From: a virus | Reading direction: 5' to 3' (one strand) | Virus record (IMG/VR): IMGVR_UViG_3300005533_000009 | Coordinates: 17,269 to 81,268 of that record | DNA length: 64,000 bases | Shown here: in pieces, positions 1 to 8,577 of the stretch | How positions within the stretch are numbered: position 1 is the first letter of the stretch | Layout of the letters: each line of letters begins with the position of its first letter | The notes under the pieces: generated by a model | What the model was told of the DNA's origin: nothing | Database searches by the model: none | Seen by the model: the letters and a program-made list of their open reading frames with translations, nothing else | Program-made: the position numbers and the translations under genes

Positions 1-1
1 T

Positions 2-580
2 AGAGAGTGGGCTAACTTGCTAGCTAAAAGTTGTAAGTTGCCATTTTCTACTCCTGAGTATCCTACAGGCTATCCAGTAAAATTAAAAGCTATTTACTTC
101 TCTCACGAAAAGTTTAATAGACAGATGGATGGTTTTGGACATACTCCAGCCGATGAGTATTCTCGTTCACTTAGAGAAGTTGGATTACCTCCAGTTACTA
201 GAGGCACGCAAGATCGTATCGGATCAGCCTCATTGATGTATAACTTACTAAAGAACGGTGAGTTAGTAATCCTTGATACTTGCAAAGATATTATAACTGC
301 AATTCCTACATTAATGCGTGATCCTGATTTGATGGATGACGTTTTGAAGACCAGTGCTAAAGGCGACGACTGTTATGACGGTTTTAGGCTAGGTCTTTAT
401 GGAATGCTAGCGTCTAAACGACAACCAAGAGAAGAATTATTGATGGCACACGCTGAAACTCTTGATCCTCTGGCTAAACATTTTTATTTAATGAAATTAG
501 CAGCGGAACAAGCAAACAGAAGTACAGTGTTCACTCAGACAAAAGAGCCAGTGTGGGTAAGCAAGTTAAATAATAGTTAG
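2..580 (+). CDS. terL: Terminase large subunit, C-terminal part (5' truncated by window)
   Basis: The frame is open to the left window edge, so this is the 3' end of a longer gene; a TTG at 17 is internal. The visible 193 residues resemble the C-terminal nuclease half of phage terminase large subunits: an arginine-rich stretch, a 'GELVILDTCKDII' strand-helix, and near the end an acidic GDDCYDGFR segment like the metal-binding 'DD.xDaxRY' close of that domain. In the family the protein cuts and packages DNA through the portal, and the portal gene follows at 3059. The ATPase motifs lie outside the window, so the call rests on the C-terminal pattern and on gene order. Confidence 0.6.
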   Translation, partial: REWANLLAKSCKLPFSTPEYPTGYPVKLKAIYFSHEKFNRQMDGFGHTPADEYSRSLREVGLPPVTRGTQDRIGSASLMYNLLKNGELVILDTCKDIITAIPTLMRDPDLMDDVLKTSAKGDDCYDGFRLGLYGMLASKRQPREELLMAHAETLDPLAKHFYLMKLAAEQANRSTVFTQTKEPVWVSKLNNS

Positions 581-594
581 TAGTATGATTTTAT

Positions 595-673
595 CAAAAG
601 CCTAATTAACTTTTGATTGTTACACGGTGGGGAGTGCCGACACACTCCTCACTAACTTTTGTCGGAAAGAAAA
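595..673 (+). promoter_or_regulatory. Endonuclease leader A: hairpin plus SD-pairing pseudoknot
   Basis: Hairpin CAAAAG/CTTTTG (595-615) has loop CCTAATTAA. It is followed by GGGGAGTG/CACTCCTC around the six-base loop CCGACA (637-642). That loop is perfectly complementary to TGTCGG (660-665), whose last bases begin the SD GGAAAG of the next gene. Topology is that of an H-type pseudoknot covering the ribosome binding site. Eight similar leaders exist in this window. Confidence 0.75.
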
Positions 674-1183
674 ATGAATAAATTTTATTGTTATTTTTGG
701 CTACGTGAAGATGGTACCCCTTATTATGTGGGAAAGGGCACAAGACATCGAGCATACACAAAGTATTTTCATTGCTCTGATGTACCTAAAGACAAATCTA
801 GAATTATAATACAATATTATAATTCGGAAGAAGAGGCTTTAGAAGCAGAGGTATTCTTTATAGAATACTTTGGAAGATTAGATTTAAATACGGGTATATT
901 ACGAAATTTGACCAATGGAGGTGATAACCCTCCACGCTATAAAGGCAAGAATAAAAAAGCGCAATGTCATCCCGATAGAAAACATAAAGCCTTAGGATTA
1001 TGCCAACTCTGCTATAAAGACAAGTGGAGAAGAACAGCAGGAATACCTAAGAGAGAATTAAAAACACACTGCATTCATGGTCATCCTTTAGATGATCAAA
1101 ATACATACATATTAAATGGCGTAAGACGTTGTAAAAGATGTATGCATAGATACTATATCAACCGTAAGATGCGTGAGCAATAG
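674..1183 (+). CDS. GIY-YIG homing endonuclease with C-terminal zinc fingers
   Basis: The N-terminus carries the GIY-YIG core as 'FYCYFWLREDGTPYYVGKG', followed by the conserved Arg/His and Glu regions, so it should be a free-standing DNA endonuclease. Residues from about 95 hold two Cys/His clusters: CHPDRKHKALGLCQLC and an H-C-x3-GH-x5-N-x-Y-x8-C-x2-C finger. The second finger also occurs in endonuclease VII-like genes of this window. The ATG at 674 is preferred over an in-frame TTG at 659 because SD GGAAAG stands just upstream. The gene follows leader A and its 3' end overlaps the next gene by 11 nt. Typical of selfish genes inserted between phage genes. Confidence 0.9.
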   Translation: MNKFYCYFWLREDGTPYYVGKGTRHRAYTKYFHCSDVPKDKSRIIIQYYNSEEEALEAEVFFIEYFGRLDLNTGILRNLTNGGDNPPRYKGKNKKAQCHPDRKHKALGLCQLCYKDKWRRTAGIPKRELKTHCIHGHPLDDQNTYILNGVRRCKRCMHRYYINRKMREQ

Positions 1184-1664
1184 GACTCAGAAAAAGATGG
1201 GTAGACCAAAAGGTTTGAGAAAAAACAAAGAAACAGGCGAATGGTATATGAAAAATACCACTAAGAAGAAAGCCAAAAATAAAAAGGTTGAAAAATCAAA
1301 CCTTTTGGACTCATTTTCAGAAAAGCTTATAGATAGACTAGAAACAGACCTCGTAATGCTGCGCCAAGATTATGAAAGACGCTTGCAAGATAAGGACGTA
1401 GTTATAGCCAATCTAAGAGAAGAAAAGCAACAGCTAATATCTAAAGTTGCTCTCTATGAATTAACCATTTTACCCCGCGCATCCGTACAGGGTGCCGAGG
1501 TGGTAGCGTATCAGAAGCCTACAAAGCCTACCTTTTCAGCTAAAGATTTTCTATCCAATCCTCCTATCATGACTAGATGGCAGCAATTGAATCAACAGCA
1601 TGAAGAGCAGATGAAAGCAGAAGATGAAGCGGAAAAGGCTGCTAAACAAGATTCTCAAGGATAA
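1173..1664 (+). CDS. Basic/coiled-coil hypothetical protein between terminase and portal
   Basis: No family recognised. The first 45 residues are very Lys/Arg rich (MGRPKG, then KKKAKNKKVEK), followed by a predicted coiled coil (about 50-95, RLETDLVMLRQDYERRLQDK) and an acidic Gln/Glu tail. The GTG at 1173 overlaps the endonuclease stop; an ATG at 1197 is the alternative, and neither has a good SD, so coupling to the upstream gene is likely. Position and composition fit a DNA-binding or head-associated accessory protein, but that is inference. The heptamer GACTCAG (1184) sits just after the upstream stop. Confidence 0.65.
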   Translation: MSNRTQKKMGRPKGLRKNKETGEWYMKNTTKKKAKNKKVEKSNLLDSFSEKLIDRLETDLVMLRQDYERRLQDKDVVIANLREEKQQLISKVALYELTILPRASVQGAEVVAYQKPTKPTFSAKDFLSNPPIMTRWQQLNQQHEEQMKAEDEAEKAAKQDSQG

Positions 1665-1667
1665 ATT

Positions 1668-2141
1668 ATGGCATTTCAAACAGCAGACAAGCAGAAAACA
1701 TTTGGTTCACGTTTTCGTCAGAAAAAGTATGATCAGCACCACCCAGCCGAAGAAGAAGGTTCAATGAAGAAAATGGCTCCTGACCATGAAAAGCAGGAGT
1801 CTCCAGAATTTGAAGCGGGTGAACAAGAAGGTCAAGTTGAAGGTTCCGATGAGATGAATCAAAATGAGGCACCTCAGTCAGTAGTAGGAGCCCATGGTAA
1901 AGCAACCAGCGTTCATGTAGCCCATGATCACGGTGCAAACCAACATCACGTAACCTCAACTCATGCCGATGGTCACGTACATAAGAGTTCACATGCATCA
2001 TCTAAGGATGCTCATCAAGCCGCAGGTATGCTAGGTGGAGCAGAAGAAAACCCTGCTGAGCAAAATCCAGAAGACGCTATGCTAGGCGGCGAACCAGAAG
2101 GCCCAGAGTCTGATGGTTTTAGAATGCCTAGATTGGCTTAA
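1668..2141 (+). CDS. Acidic, histidine-rich hypothetical protein
   Basis: 157 residues, no family recognised. It is dominated by Glu, Gln and Gly, with a His cluster at about residues 70-115 (VHVAHDHGANQHHV, HADGHVHKSSHASS) and two 'AMLGG/GMLGG' repeats near the C-terminus. Low complexity suggests a disordered or metal-binding segment. It starts 4 nt after the previous stop and its stop overlaps the next ATG (TAATG), so it belongs to the terminase-portal operon. Confidence 0.6.
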   Translation: MAFQTADKQKTFGSRFRQKKYDQHHPAEEEGSMKKMAPDHEKQESPEFEAGEQEGQVEGSDEMNQNEAPQSVVGAHGKATSVHVAHDHGANQHHVTSTHADGHVHKSSHASSKDAHQAAGMLGGAEENPAEQNPEDAMLGGEPEGPESDGFRMPRLA

Positions 2142-2308
2142 TGCCATTTGCATCGAAGGCGCAGCAAAGATATCTCCACGCTCATCCTGAAAAGGTAGGT
2201 GGAGAGTCTGCTCTTAAAGAATGGGATAGTGCCACCGATTTTTCCCATCTTCCAGAGAGAAAAGATAAAAAGTTTAGCTACGCCAAGAAAAAGAAAAAGG
2301 AAGAATAG
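2141..2308 (+). CDS. Small phage protein (55 aa), 'KAQQRYLHA' type
   Basis: A 55-codon gene that starts on the TAATG overlap at 2141 and ends at TAG immediately before the next ATG. It begins MPFASKAQQRYLHAHPEKVG, has a central EWDSATDFSHLPERK and a Lys-rich tail. This resembles a common family of small phage proteins near portal and terminase genes (SKAQ..Y..A..PE..GG...EfD..TDf..LPe). Function unknown; the tight overlaps on both sides and the family look make it convincing despite its size. Confidence 0.7.
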   Translation: MPFASKAQQRYLHAHPEKVGGESALKEWDSATDFSHLPERKDKKFSYAKKKKKEE

Positions 2309-2515
2309 ATGGCTACTGGACTTGGACATAAGTGGGCACAAAAAGCAACAAAGAAGATGAAAGAAAAGGGAACGGAAGGTTCTCTTACTCGTGCTGCACA
2401 TTCAGCAGGGTACGATTCTCCTTTAGAGTATGCTCACCATATTAAGTCTCATAAAGACGAATATTCCGGTAAGATGCGTAAAAAGGCGAATTTCGCCGCG
2501 AACATTAACGCTTAA
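2309..2515 (+). CDS. Small basic phage protein (68 aa)
   Basis: Begins directly after the preceding TAG. It contains KKMKEKGTEGSLTRAA, a Tyr/His-rich centre and RKKANFAANI at the end. The 'KGTeGsftRaA...rKkA.FA.N' pattern recurs in small phage proteins of unknown role. Net positive charge suggests nucleic acid binding or a head-assembly accessory role (inference). Last gene before the endonuclease insertion with leader B. Confidence 0.65.
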   Translation: MATGLGHKWAQKATKKMKEKGTEGSLTRAAHSAGYDSPLEYAHHIKSHKDEYSGKMRKKANFAANINA

Positions 2516-2524
2516 AGTTTGCTG

Positions 2525-2591
2525 TCAGCCTAATTAACTGATGGCGGGGAGTGCTTACACACTCCCCAAACTCTATGTAAGGAGAGTTGTA
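2525..2591 (+). promoter_or_regulatory. Endonuclease leader B: hairpin plus SD-pairing pseudoknot
   Basis: Hairpin TCAG/CTGA has the same nine-base loop CCTAATTAA as leader A. It is followed by a perfect 8-bp stem GGGGAGTG/CACTCCCC around loop CTTACA. The loop is complementary to TGTAAG (2576-2581), which overlaps SD AAGGAG of the gene at 2592. Confidence 0.78.
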
Positions 2592-3044
2592 ATGGTTGTA
2601 GTAAAATGTAAGGGATGTGGTGTAAACATATACACATATCCCAGTGTAAACAGAGTTTATTGTAGTCGTGAATGTAAATCCCTAAATATTAATTGGGGAG
2701 GTGGTAGACCCATTGACCCAACGGCCAAAATTCACGATCCTAACTATCATACTTTTAGGCATTGGAAATTATCTTATAAATTATCTGAGGAAGATATTCT
2801 TAGAAAAATCCAAGAACAAAACGGCGTGTGTCCTATATGTAAACTTCCATTGGTTTTATTTTTGGATGGCAAAGTACAGATTTATATAGACCATGATCAT
2901 TCTTGTTGCCCTAAAAGTAAAACTTGTGGAAAATGTGTTAGAGGCATAATACACATAGGATGCAATATAGGTTTAGGAGCTTTTAAAGACAATGCTACTA
3001 TATGTAGAAACGCCGCAAAATACTTGGAAAATTTTAATAAATAA
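2592..3044 (+). CDS. Endonuclease VII-like HNH homing endonuclease
   Basis: Start ATG 2592 is chosen from SD AAGGAGAG; the frame is open further up but only through the leader. N-terminal Cys cluster CKGCGVNIYT...CSREC. The C-terminal half has the endonuclease VII (T4 gp49-like) pattern: CPICKLPL, then IDHDHSC with the catalytic His, then CGKCVRGIIHIGCNIGLG and an FKDN...AAKYL helix. The family resolves or nicks DNA and is frequent as free-standing mobile endonucleases. It separates the small operon genes from the portal gene. Confidence 0.88.
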   Translation: MVVVKCKGCGVNIYTYPSVNRVYCSRECKSLNINWGGGRPIDPTAKIHDPNYHTFRHWKLSYKLSEEDILRKIQEQNGVCPICKLPLVLFLDGKVQIYIDHDHSCCPKSKTCGKCVRGIIHIGCNIGLGAFKDNATICRNAAKYLENFNK

Positions 3045-3058
3045 TTTAAGGAAGGTAC

Positions 3059-5704
3059 ATGCCCGAAGAATTTAACACAGATGTGCCTTCCAATGCCACA
3101 GATGTTGCTTCTCCTATACAACCAGAAAAACCAGAAGACAGTCCTATTGGAGTTTATGCTTCATTTGACTATAGCCCTGAACCTTTCGCAGAGTTGTCAG
3201 AAGAAGCTAAGAATGCGTTGGTGCAGCTAGATAACGTCGCTACAAAGACAGACGTGGCTGCACGCAGACTTGAAGTAGAACAGGCATGGGAAGCTATACA
3301 TTTTGATCGTGGATACCAACACCTGTTCCGAGGGAAACAGGGAGGGTGGATATTACCGGGAAATAACACCGGATATGGTGCCCAACAACAGCTAGCGAAT
3401 AATGGTATTTATGAAACTAACGTTTACGGACCAAAGGGTGACATTATTGTTGCAGCTTTGTCGCGTGAAGTACCTAAGATAGAATTTTTCCCTGATAACC
3501 CTAATTATGGCCCAGATATCATTGCTGCTGAAGAAGCAGACAATTTTAAAATGATATGGGCAAGAAACAATAATCTACATCAGTTATTGGTAGATGTTTC
3601 TAGAATTTTTTGGAATGAAGACCGTGTATTGCTGTGGACTCGATATGAGTTGAACGGTCAAAAGTACGGGTTTGAAGATGATGATGCAAACGCACCTACA
3701 GTGCCTCAGGATCATCTCACTCCTCCGTCTGCTACACCTACTGGACAAGAAGAACTTGACGAGATTTTAAATCAAACTGAATCATTAGTACAACCAGATA
3801 TCAGTGTAGAAGAGAAGTTAGGGCAAGATGCAGATCAAGCATTAAAGCCTACTCCGGTAATTAACAAAAAACCGCTAGGACGAGAAGTAACGACTGCATA
3901 CGGCAAGTTGGATCATAAAGTCCCTATTGCTGTAGATAATCTATGTGATATGCAGTTTGTTCAGATTTTTGAAGATATTGACTTTGTAATTGCAAGAGCA
4001 AGATACCCTTGGATTGCAGATAAGATTAAGCCATCAGGTAAAAATCAATCTGAATCTGAATTAGATAGAATTGCGCGTGAAAACACTAGACAGGCTGTTT
4101 TAGGAGCCTATGTTACTGGTGATTCATTTGCGAGACATGTCACTGTTACTCATACTTGGTTCAGACCTTCTATGTTTAATGATGACAGCATTGAAGACCA
4201 TGTAAGAGCAGAATTGTTGGAGAATTTCCCAAATGGTTGCTTACTTGTTAAAGTAGGTTCTGAATATGCCTTTTCTAGAAACGAAAGCATGGACGACCAT
4301 ATAGCCATCGCTCATCCTTTCGCTGGCAAAGGCCAAAACAGAAGAGCCATGGGAACTGCTCTTATCTCTGTACAAAAGAGAATTAATGATTGGGTAGATT
4401 TGATGGATGATTTCTTCAAGCGTACAGTGCCTAAGAAATGGTATAACGCAGAAGCTTTCGATATGGAAGCTATGAAGAAGTCGCCTAATACGCCGGGAAC
4501 CTCTGGGCCATTTATGGTTCAGCCGGGACTAACATCTCGTGATCAATACATGTTTGTGGAAGAAACTCCACAACCACAAAATGCTCTTGGTGATTTTATT
4601 AAGTGGTTTATTACCTCTGTTTCAGAAGAAATTTCTGGAGCACTTCCTTCTTTGTTTGGTGCTGCTACTGGTGAAGAAACTGTAGGAAATGCAGTTATTC
4701 AGCGTGATCAGGCTCTACAGAGAGTAGGGTGCCCTTGGAATGCGGTTCAGGATTTGTTTGCAGAAGCTGCTAGACAAGCGGTTAAATGCGCGGCTGAATG
4801 CCGTGACGGTAAGAGTTTTTCTCAGTTGGTAACAACTGGCCCCGATGGGCAAAACAAAAACATTACTGTTAACACTGCCAACCTATCAAAAGGTAAGGTT
4901 CTGTGTTATGCCGAATCTAACCCTGCATTCCCTGAATCATGGCAGCAGAGAGAGCGCAAGCTTCTTGAAATGATAGATACAGCTATGCAACAGCCTGCAC
5001 TAGCTCAATGGTTATTCTCAACAGAGAACCTACCAGTATTGGCTGACGGTATCAGAATGAAAGACTTCAAGATACCGGGAGCAATTTCTGTTACTAAGCA
5101 GAAGAATGAATTTGAAATCCTTTTGCGTAGTGGACCTACAGATAACCCTCAAAAGTTAATGGCCCAGCAACAGATGGAACAAGCTCAACAAGGCTATCAG
5201 CAAGCACAACAAGCTGCGGCTGTGAGTGGTCAACCACTACCTCAAGAAATGCAAGCTGCTCCACAAGTGATGCAGCAATTGCAACAGGCTATTGAAGCTC
5301 TACCTCCTCAGGTAAGCACAGTGCCTATTGCACAAGATGAAAGTGAAAATCATGCGGTTGAAGCCGATGTATGCTTTAGCTGGATGAATAGTAATGAAGG
5401 TCAGAAGTTTAAATTTGGTACACCAGAACAGAAGGAAGCTTACGAAAACGTACACCTTCACTGGCAAGAGCATTTGGCTATGGCAAAGAAGATTGCCGCA
5501 GCTAACGCTAAACCAGAAACTAAACCACCTTCTGAAAGCATAAGCGCCCCAGTAGACAAGATGCCAACTAACGTGGCAATTCAATTGTTGAAGAAAATGA
5601 ATGTAGATGCTACTCCAGAAGATTTTGCTGAGCATCAAAAACAACAATTAAATGATAAAATTGCTGCTAAAAGCATTCCTGATGCTATGAGAGATAACGG
5701 GTAA
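3059..5704 (+). CDS. Portal protein
   Basis: An 881-residue protein directly after the terminase region and before the scaffold and capsid genes, the canonical portal position. The N-terminus is acidic. Residues 80-170 (RGYQHLFRGK, then DIIVAALSREVPKIEFFP) resemble the wing region of P22-type portals. A helical stem follows at about residues 490-560 (QNALGDFIKWFITSVSEEISGA). The C-terminal 200 residues are Gln/Ala rich with coiled coil. It would form the dodecameric ring through which DNA enters. SD AAGGT lies 5 nt before the ATG. Longer than many portals because of the Gln-rich tail. Confidence 0.75.
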   Translation: MPEEFNTDVPSNATDVASPIQPEKPEDSPIGVYASFDYSPEPFAELSEEAKNALVQLDNVATKTDVAARRLEVEQAWEAIHFDRGYQHLFRGKQGGWILPGNNTGYGAQQQLANNGIYETNVYGPKGDIIVAALSREVPKIEFFPDNPNYGPDIIAAEEADNFKMIWARNNNLHQLLVDVSRIFWNEDRVLLWTRYELNGQKYGFEDDDANAPTVPQDHLTPPSATPTGQEELDEILNQTESLVQPDISVEEKLGQDADQALKPTPVINKKPLGREVTTAYGKLDHKVPIAVDNLCDMQFVQIFEDIDFVIARARYPWIADKIKPSGKNQSESELDRIARENTRQAVLGAYVTGDSFARHVTVTHTWFRPSMFNDDSIEDHVRAELLENFPNGCLLVKVGSEYAFSRNESMDDHIAIAHPFAGKGQNRRAMGTALISVQKRINDWVDLMDDFFKRTVPKKWYNAEAFDMEAMKKSPNTPGTSGPFMVQPGLTSRDQYMFVEETPQPQNALGDFIKWFITSVSEEISGALPSLFGAATGEETVGNAVIQRDQALQRVGCPWNAVQDLFAEAARQAVKCAAECRDGKSFSQLVTTGPDGQNKNITVNTANLSKGKVLCYAESNPAFPESWQQRERKLLEMIDTAMQQPALAQWLFSTENLPVLADGIRMKDFKIPGAISVTKQKNEFEILLRSGPTDNPQKLMAQQQMEQAQQGYQQAQQAAAVSGQPLPQEMQAAPQVMQQLQQAIEALPPQVSTVPIAQDESENHAVEADVCFSWMNSNEGQKFKFGTPEQKEAYENVHLHWQEHLAMAKKIAAANAKPETKPPSESISAPVDKMPTNVAIQLLKKMNVDATPEDFAEHQKQQLNDKIAAKSIPDAMRDNG

Positions 5705-5711
5705 AATATTT

Positions 5712-5789
5712 CAAAGGGTTGCTCCTTTGAACAGGGAAGAGGGTTGCCTAGAACAATCCTCTTTCCGACTTTTCTAGGAAGTTATATAA
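5712..5789 (+). promoter_or_regulatory. Endonuclease leader C: hairpin plus SD-pairing pseudoknot
   Basis: Hairpin CAAAGG/CCTTTG (5712-5729) is followed by stem GAGGGTTG/CAATCCTC around loop CCTAGAA. The loop is complementary to TTCTAGG (5772-5778), which overlaps SD AGGAAG of the gene at 5790. Same architecture as leaders A and B with a different loop sequence. Confidence 0.75.
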
Positions 5790-6311
5790 ATGGATAAAAG
5801 AATAAAAGCAAAGAGTTTAGTAGGAAAAATATTTGGTAAACTAACGGTTGTATCTAGAGCACCAAATACTCCTAAAAGTCCACAGTGGAATTGTGTATGT
5901 ACCTGTGGAAATAAAGTAGTTGTACCAACACAAAGATTGATAAAAGGTACGTCTAAGAGTTGTGGATGTTTGAGAGAAGTAGATAATGCAGCTTTTACAT
6001 TACTCTTTCGTACTTATAAGTTAAATGCAAGAAAGAAAGACTTAGAATTTAAATTAACAGAAGAGCAATTTAGAAATATTACAAGCTCTAATTGTTATTA
6101 TACAGGAAGAAAGCCCACAAAAACTCTAACAACAGTTAGTGGAGATATTTACAAATATAATGGTATAGATCGTCTAGATAACACACAGGGATATGTTTTA
6201 CATAATTGTGTCCCATGTTGTACAGAGATTAACTATGCCAAACGCACTCTTCCTTTCAAGCAATTTATTGCTTTATGTGCAGAAGTTACAAAACAGCACA
6301 AGCAATTATAA
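5790..6311 (+). CDS. HNH homing endonuclease with N-terminal Cys-rich binding domain
   Basis: 173 residues. The N-terminal 65 carry 'GKIFGKLTVVSRA', CVCTCGNKVVVPT and KSCGC, a zinc-binding module that commonly precedes phage HNH nucleases. The C-terminal region has the HNH-type core GIDRLDNTQGYVLHNCVPCC with the N-x2-K-style close INYAK. Its role would be site-specific DNA cleavage for its own spread. It sits between portal and scaffold with its own leader and ends 22 nt before the scaffold start. Confidence 0.85.
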   Translation: MDKRIKAKSLVGKIFGKLTVVSRAPNTPKSPQWNCVCTCGNKVVVPTQRLIKGTSKSCGCLREVDNAAFTLLFRTYKLNARKKDLEFKLTEEQFRNITSSNCYYTGRKPTKTLTTVSGDIYKYNGIDRLDNTQGYVLHNCVPCCTEINYAKRTLPFKQFIALCAEVTKQHKQL

Positions 6312-6333
6312 AGACTCAAGGAGATTCCTTTAA

Positions 6334-7791
6334 ATGGCAGCAGATGTTTTAGATTTTGCTGGACTAGAAGATTCCGCTTCAAGCTCTACAACCGTAGACG
6401 CTAGCGTTGATACAACTTCTACTACGGATACAACTAACGATTCAGACAATGTAGATTCTAGTGTAGATAGTACAGATACTACTGCAACCGACTCAGATAA
6501 AACTACTACGGAAGGTTCTCCTAAGGGAGAAACTAAAGAAGCATCTTCTACAGAAACGGATGATGACTTACCGGGGAATGCTAAAACTCCCGCCGAAGTA
6601 CGTAAGGCATTGAAAGCTTTCCGTGACGCTAATCCAAAAGCAAACGCAGCTTTGGTAAAGCTTATCCATGGAAACTATGAGCGATGGGAAGCTGCTAAGC
6701 AGTACTTTCCAAGTGTTCAGGCCATGGAAGAAGCCAAAGCATTTATTGATTTGGTTGGTGGTCAAGAAGGTTATGATAAACTTCAGAATATTGTTAATAG
6801 TGTGACAGAAAGCGACCGTCTACTTTATGAAGGTGGTCAGAGTCATACTCAATTAATTAACAACATTTATGAAGACATGAAGAGTGAGGGTAAGACTGCT
6901 CAGTTTATTCAGCTAGCAAACCCTATTCTCGATAAGATTAAAGAAGTAGACCCAAAAGGTTATGTTCAAGCATTAACTCCTCACCAAGTATCATTTTTGG
7001 AGCAGGCAAACCTTCCCGGTGTATTGAAGGATTTGTCAGACGCTATTGCTAAAGGTGATGAAGGTTCAATTAAGACTGCAAAGGCTCTTGTTGAAGATAT
7101 TCAGGCGTGGTTTGGTGATCTAAAGAATTCTGTTCAAAAACAGAAAAGCACCCAGTCTGATCCTGAAAGATTGAAGCTTCTAGAAGAACGTGCTCAATTT
7201 GCAAAAGAAAAAGAAGAATTTACTAGTAAGCAAACCAAACAGTTTCAAGAAGCTGTTGGTAAGGAAGTAGATACTACCAGTGCGAAGGCTCTTGGATCAC
7301 ACCTAGGCAACCTTCGTAAGACTCCTTATTTCAAGGCGTTTAAGACTGAAAATCTTCGTCCTCTTGCTAACACTATTCTTTACAACTTGAGACAAGAGTT
7401 GGAAAAAGACAATGCTTACAGAACTCAGATGAAAGCATTGTGGGGAGAAAAGACTCCTAACAAGGAAAAGATTTTAAACTACCACCGTACAAAAGTTGAA
7501 AGTATCGCAGAACGTATTGTTCGTGAAACAGCTAACTCTATGTACCCAGATCATGCGAAGGGTGGTAGTGCAGCGGGACGTATTGCTGCAAAGAATGATA
7601 AGCAAGAAGCTCAAGCAGTTGTAGATAAGGCAGCGGCTTCTGCTGGACAACCACAATATGTGCCTGTAAAGCCTAAGAATCTCAACAGACAAATGGACCC
7701 TAAGGGATATCTGGAAATTGCTGGAAAAGGATATATCCCCAACGGTCGAGGCGGCTGGAAATTTATCACTTGGCGGAAGCCGATGGTGTAA
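6334..7791 (+). CDS. Scaffolding-type protein
   Basis: 485 residues between portal and capsid genes. Residues 1-80 are an acidic Ser/Thr/Asp-rich disordered stretch. The middle (about 95-330) is strongly helical with an EKEEFTSKQTKQFQEAV coiled coil, and the end is basic (MDPKGYLEIAGKG, GGWKFITWRK). Acidic N-terminus, helical core and basic C-terminus that contacts the coat are typical of phage scaffolds. No enzymatic motif. The SD AAGGA (6318-6322) can pair with TCCTT three bases later, so initiation may be partly masked. Position is the main evidence. Confidence 0.65.
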   Translation: MAADVLDFAGLEDSASSSTTVDASVDTTSTTDTTNDSDNVDSSVDSTDTTATDSDKTTTEGSPKGETKEASSTETDDDLPGNAKTPAEVRKALKAFRDANPKANAALVKLIHGNYERWEAAKQYFPSVQAMEEAKAFIDLVGGQEGYDKLQNIVNSVTESDRLLYEGGQSHTQLINNIYEDMKSEGKTAQFIQLANPILDKIKEVDPKGYVQALTPHQVSFLEQANLPGVLKDLSDAIAKGDEGSIKTAKALVEDIQAWFGDLKNSVQKQKSTQSDPERLKLLEERAQFAKEKEEFTSKQTKQFQEAVGKEVDTTSAKALGSHLGNLRKTPYFKAFKTENLRPLANTILYNLRQELEKDNAYRTQMKALWGEKTPNKEKILNYHRTKVESIAERIVRETANSMYPDHAKGGSAAGRIAAKNDKQEAQAVVDKAAASAGQPQYVPVKPKNLNRQMDPKGYLEIAGKGYIPNGRGGWKFITWRKPMV

Positions 7792-7795
7792 GATA

Positions 7796-7876
7796 TTTTC
7801 ACTCTTAGCGGGGTGAAATTAAGTAATAGGGGGTTAGCCTCGAACTAGCCCCCTATGAAACTCTTTCGAGGAGAGT
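7796..7876 (+). promoter_or_regulatory. Endonuclease leader D: hairpin plus SD-pairing pseudoknot
   Basis: Hairpin CACTC/GGGTG, extended by TTT/AAA, has loop TTAGCG. The main stem is ATAGGGGGTTAG/CTAGCCCCCTAT (12 pairs, one wobble) around loop CCTCGAA. The loop is complementary to TTCGAGG (7865-7871), which overlaps SD GAGGAG of the gene at 7877. Confidence 0.78.
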
Positions 7877-8383
7877 ATGCCTTACAAAGACTCAAATAAA
7901 AATAGAGAATGTAGATTAGCTTGGCAGAAAAGAAATAGGACAAAGGTAAACGCTTATAAAAGAAAGCGTAGAGCCGAAAATTCTGAAGTTAGAGCCAAGG
8001 AATCAAGTTATACAATAGAATACCAACGTAAAAAGTATAAAGAGAATTCAGAGTTTAGACTTAAAGAGTCTTTTAGACACCATAAAAAGCGTCAAGATGA
8101 AAAGGTAGAAGCTCTAGTTCAATATGGTAAAAATAAAAGCTTGCAGTGTTGCTGGGAAAACTGCAATGTAGACGATCCAGACATGCTGTCATTGGATCAC
8201 GTCAATAATGATGGAGCAATAGATAGAGAAATCAGAGGTACTGGAATTAATCTTTACAGAACACTAAAGAAAGAAGGTTATCCAGAAGGATTTCAAACTT
8301 TATGCTTCAATCACCAGATGAAGAAAGAAATGACGCGACTCAGAAACAAATACAAAGATAGCATTAAGGAGAGAATTTTATGA
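7877..8383 (+). CDS. HNH homing endonuclease
   Basis: 168 residues. A long Lys/Arg-rich helical N-terminus (AYKRKRRAENSEVRAKE) is the likely DNA-binding arm. The C-terminal core reads CCWENCNVDDPDMLSLDHVNNDG, GINLYRTLKKEGYPEGFQTLCFNHQMKK. The D-H-V-N and N-H pairs mark the HNH site, with Cys-x4-Cys as zinc ligands. It is a close relative of the gene at 37869. The stop overlaps the next ATG (ATGA), so expression of the next gene is probably coupled to it. Confidence 0.88.
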   Translation: MPYKDSNKNRECRLAWQKRNRTKVNAYKRKRRAENSEVRAKESSYTIEYQRKKYKENSEFRLKESFRHHKKRQDEKVEALVQYGKNKSLQCCWENCNVDDPDMLSLDHVNNDGAIDREIRGTGINLYRTLKKEGYPEGFQTLCFNHQMKKEMTRLRNKYKDSIKERIL

Positions 8384-8577
8384 GTGATCCAGTAACAAAT
8401 CGTGCAGGAAAGCCAGTTACCACTGGTGATCAAGTCACAGTAGTAGGAACCGTTGCTTCAGTACCAGGTAGCGGTCCCACTGGTTCTGTTGTAGTAACTC
8501 TTGCCACCACCGGAACTAACGTAACGGTTGAGGGACAAGATGTGTACAACACAACTAACAGCTTAGCTAACGGATAA
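8380..8577 (+). CDS. Small beta-rich protein, single copy of a phage domain
   Basis: 65 residues with the pattern GKPVTTGDQVTVVGTVASV...GSVVVTL...GTNVTVEGQDV. The same domain is present twice in the proteins at 46239 and 55409. Short alternating strands suggest an OB- or SH3-like barrel. Location just before capsid-associated genes hints at a capsid decoration role (inference). SD AAGGAG lies in the end of the upstream endonuclease gene. Confidence 0.6.
   Translation: MSDPVTNRAGKPVTTGDQVTVVGTVASVPGSGPTGSVVVTLATTGTNVTVEGQDVYNTTNSLANG

Noticed and set aside
2541-2591. Upstream ATG extension of the endonuclease at 2592
   Set aside because: It would translate the leader hairpins; the SD and the pattern of the other leaders support ATG 2592.
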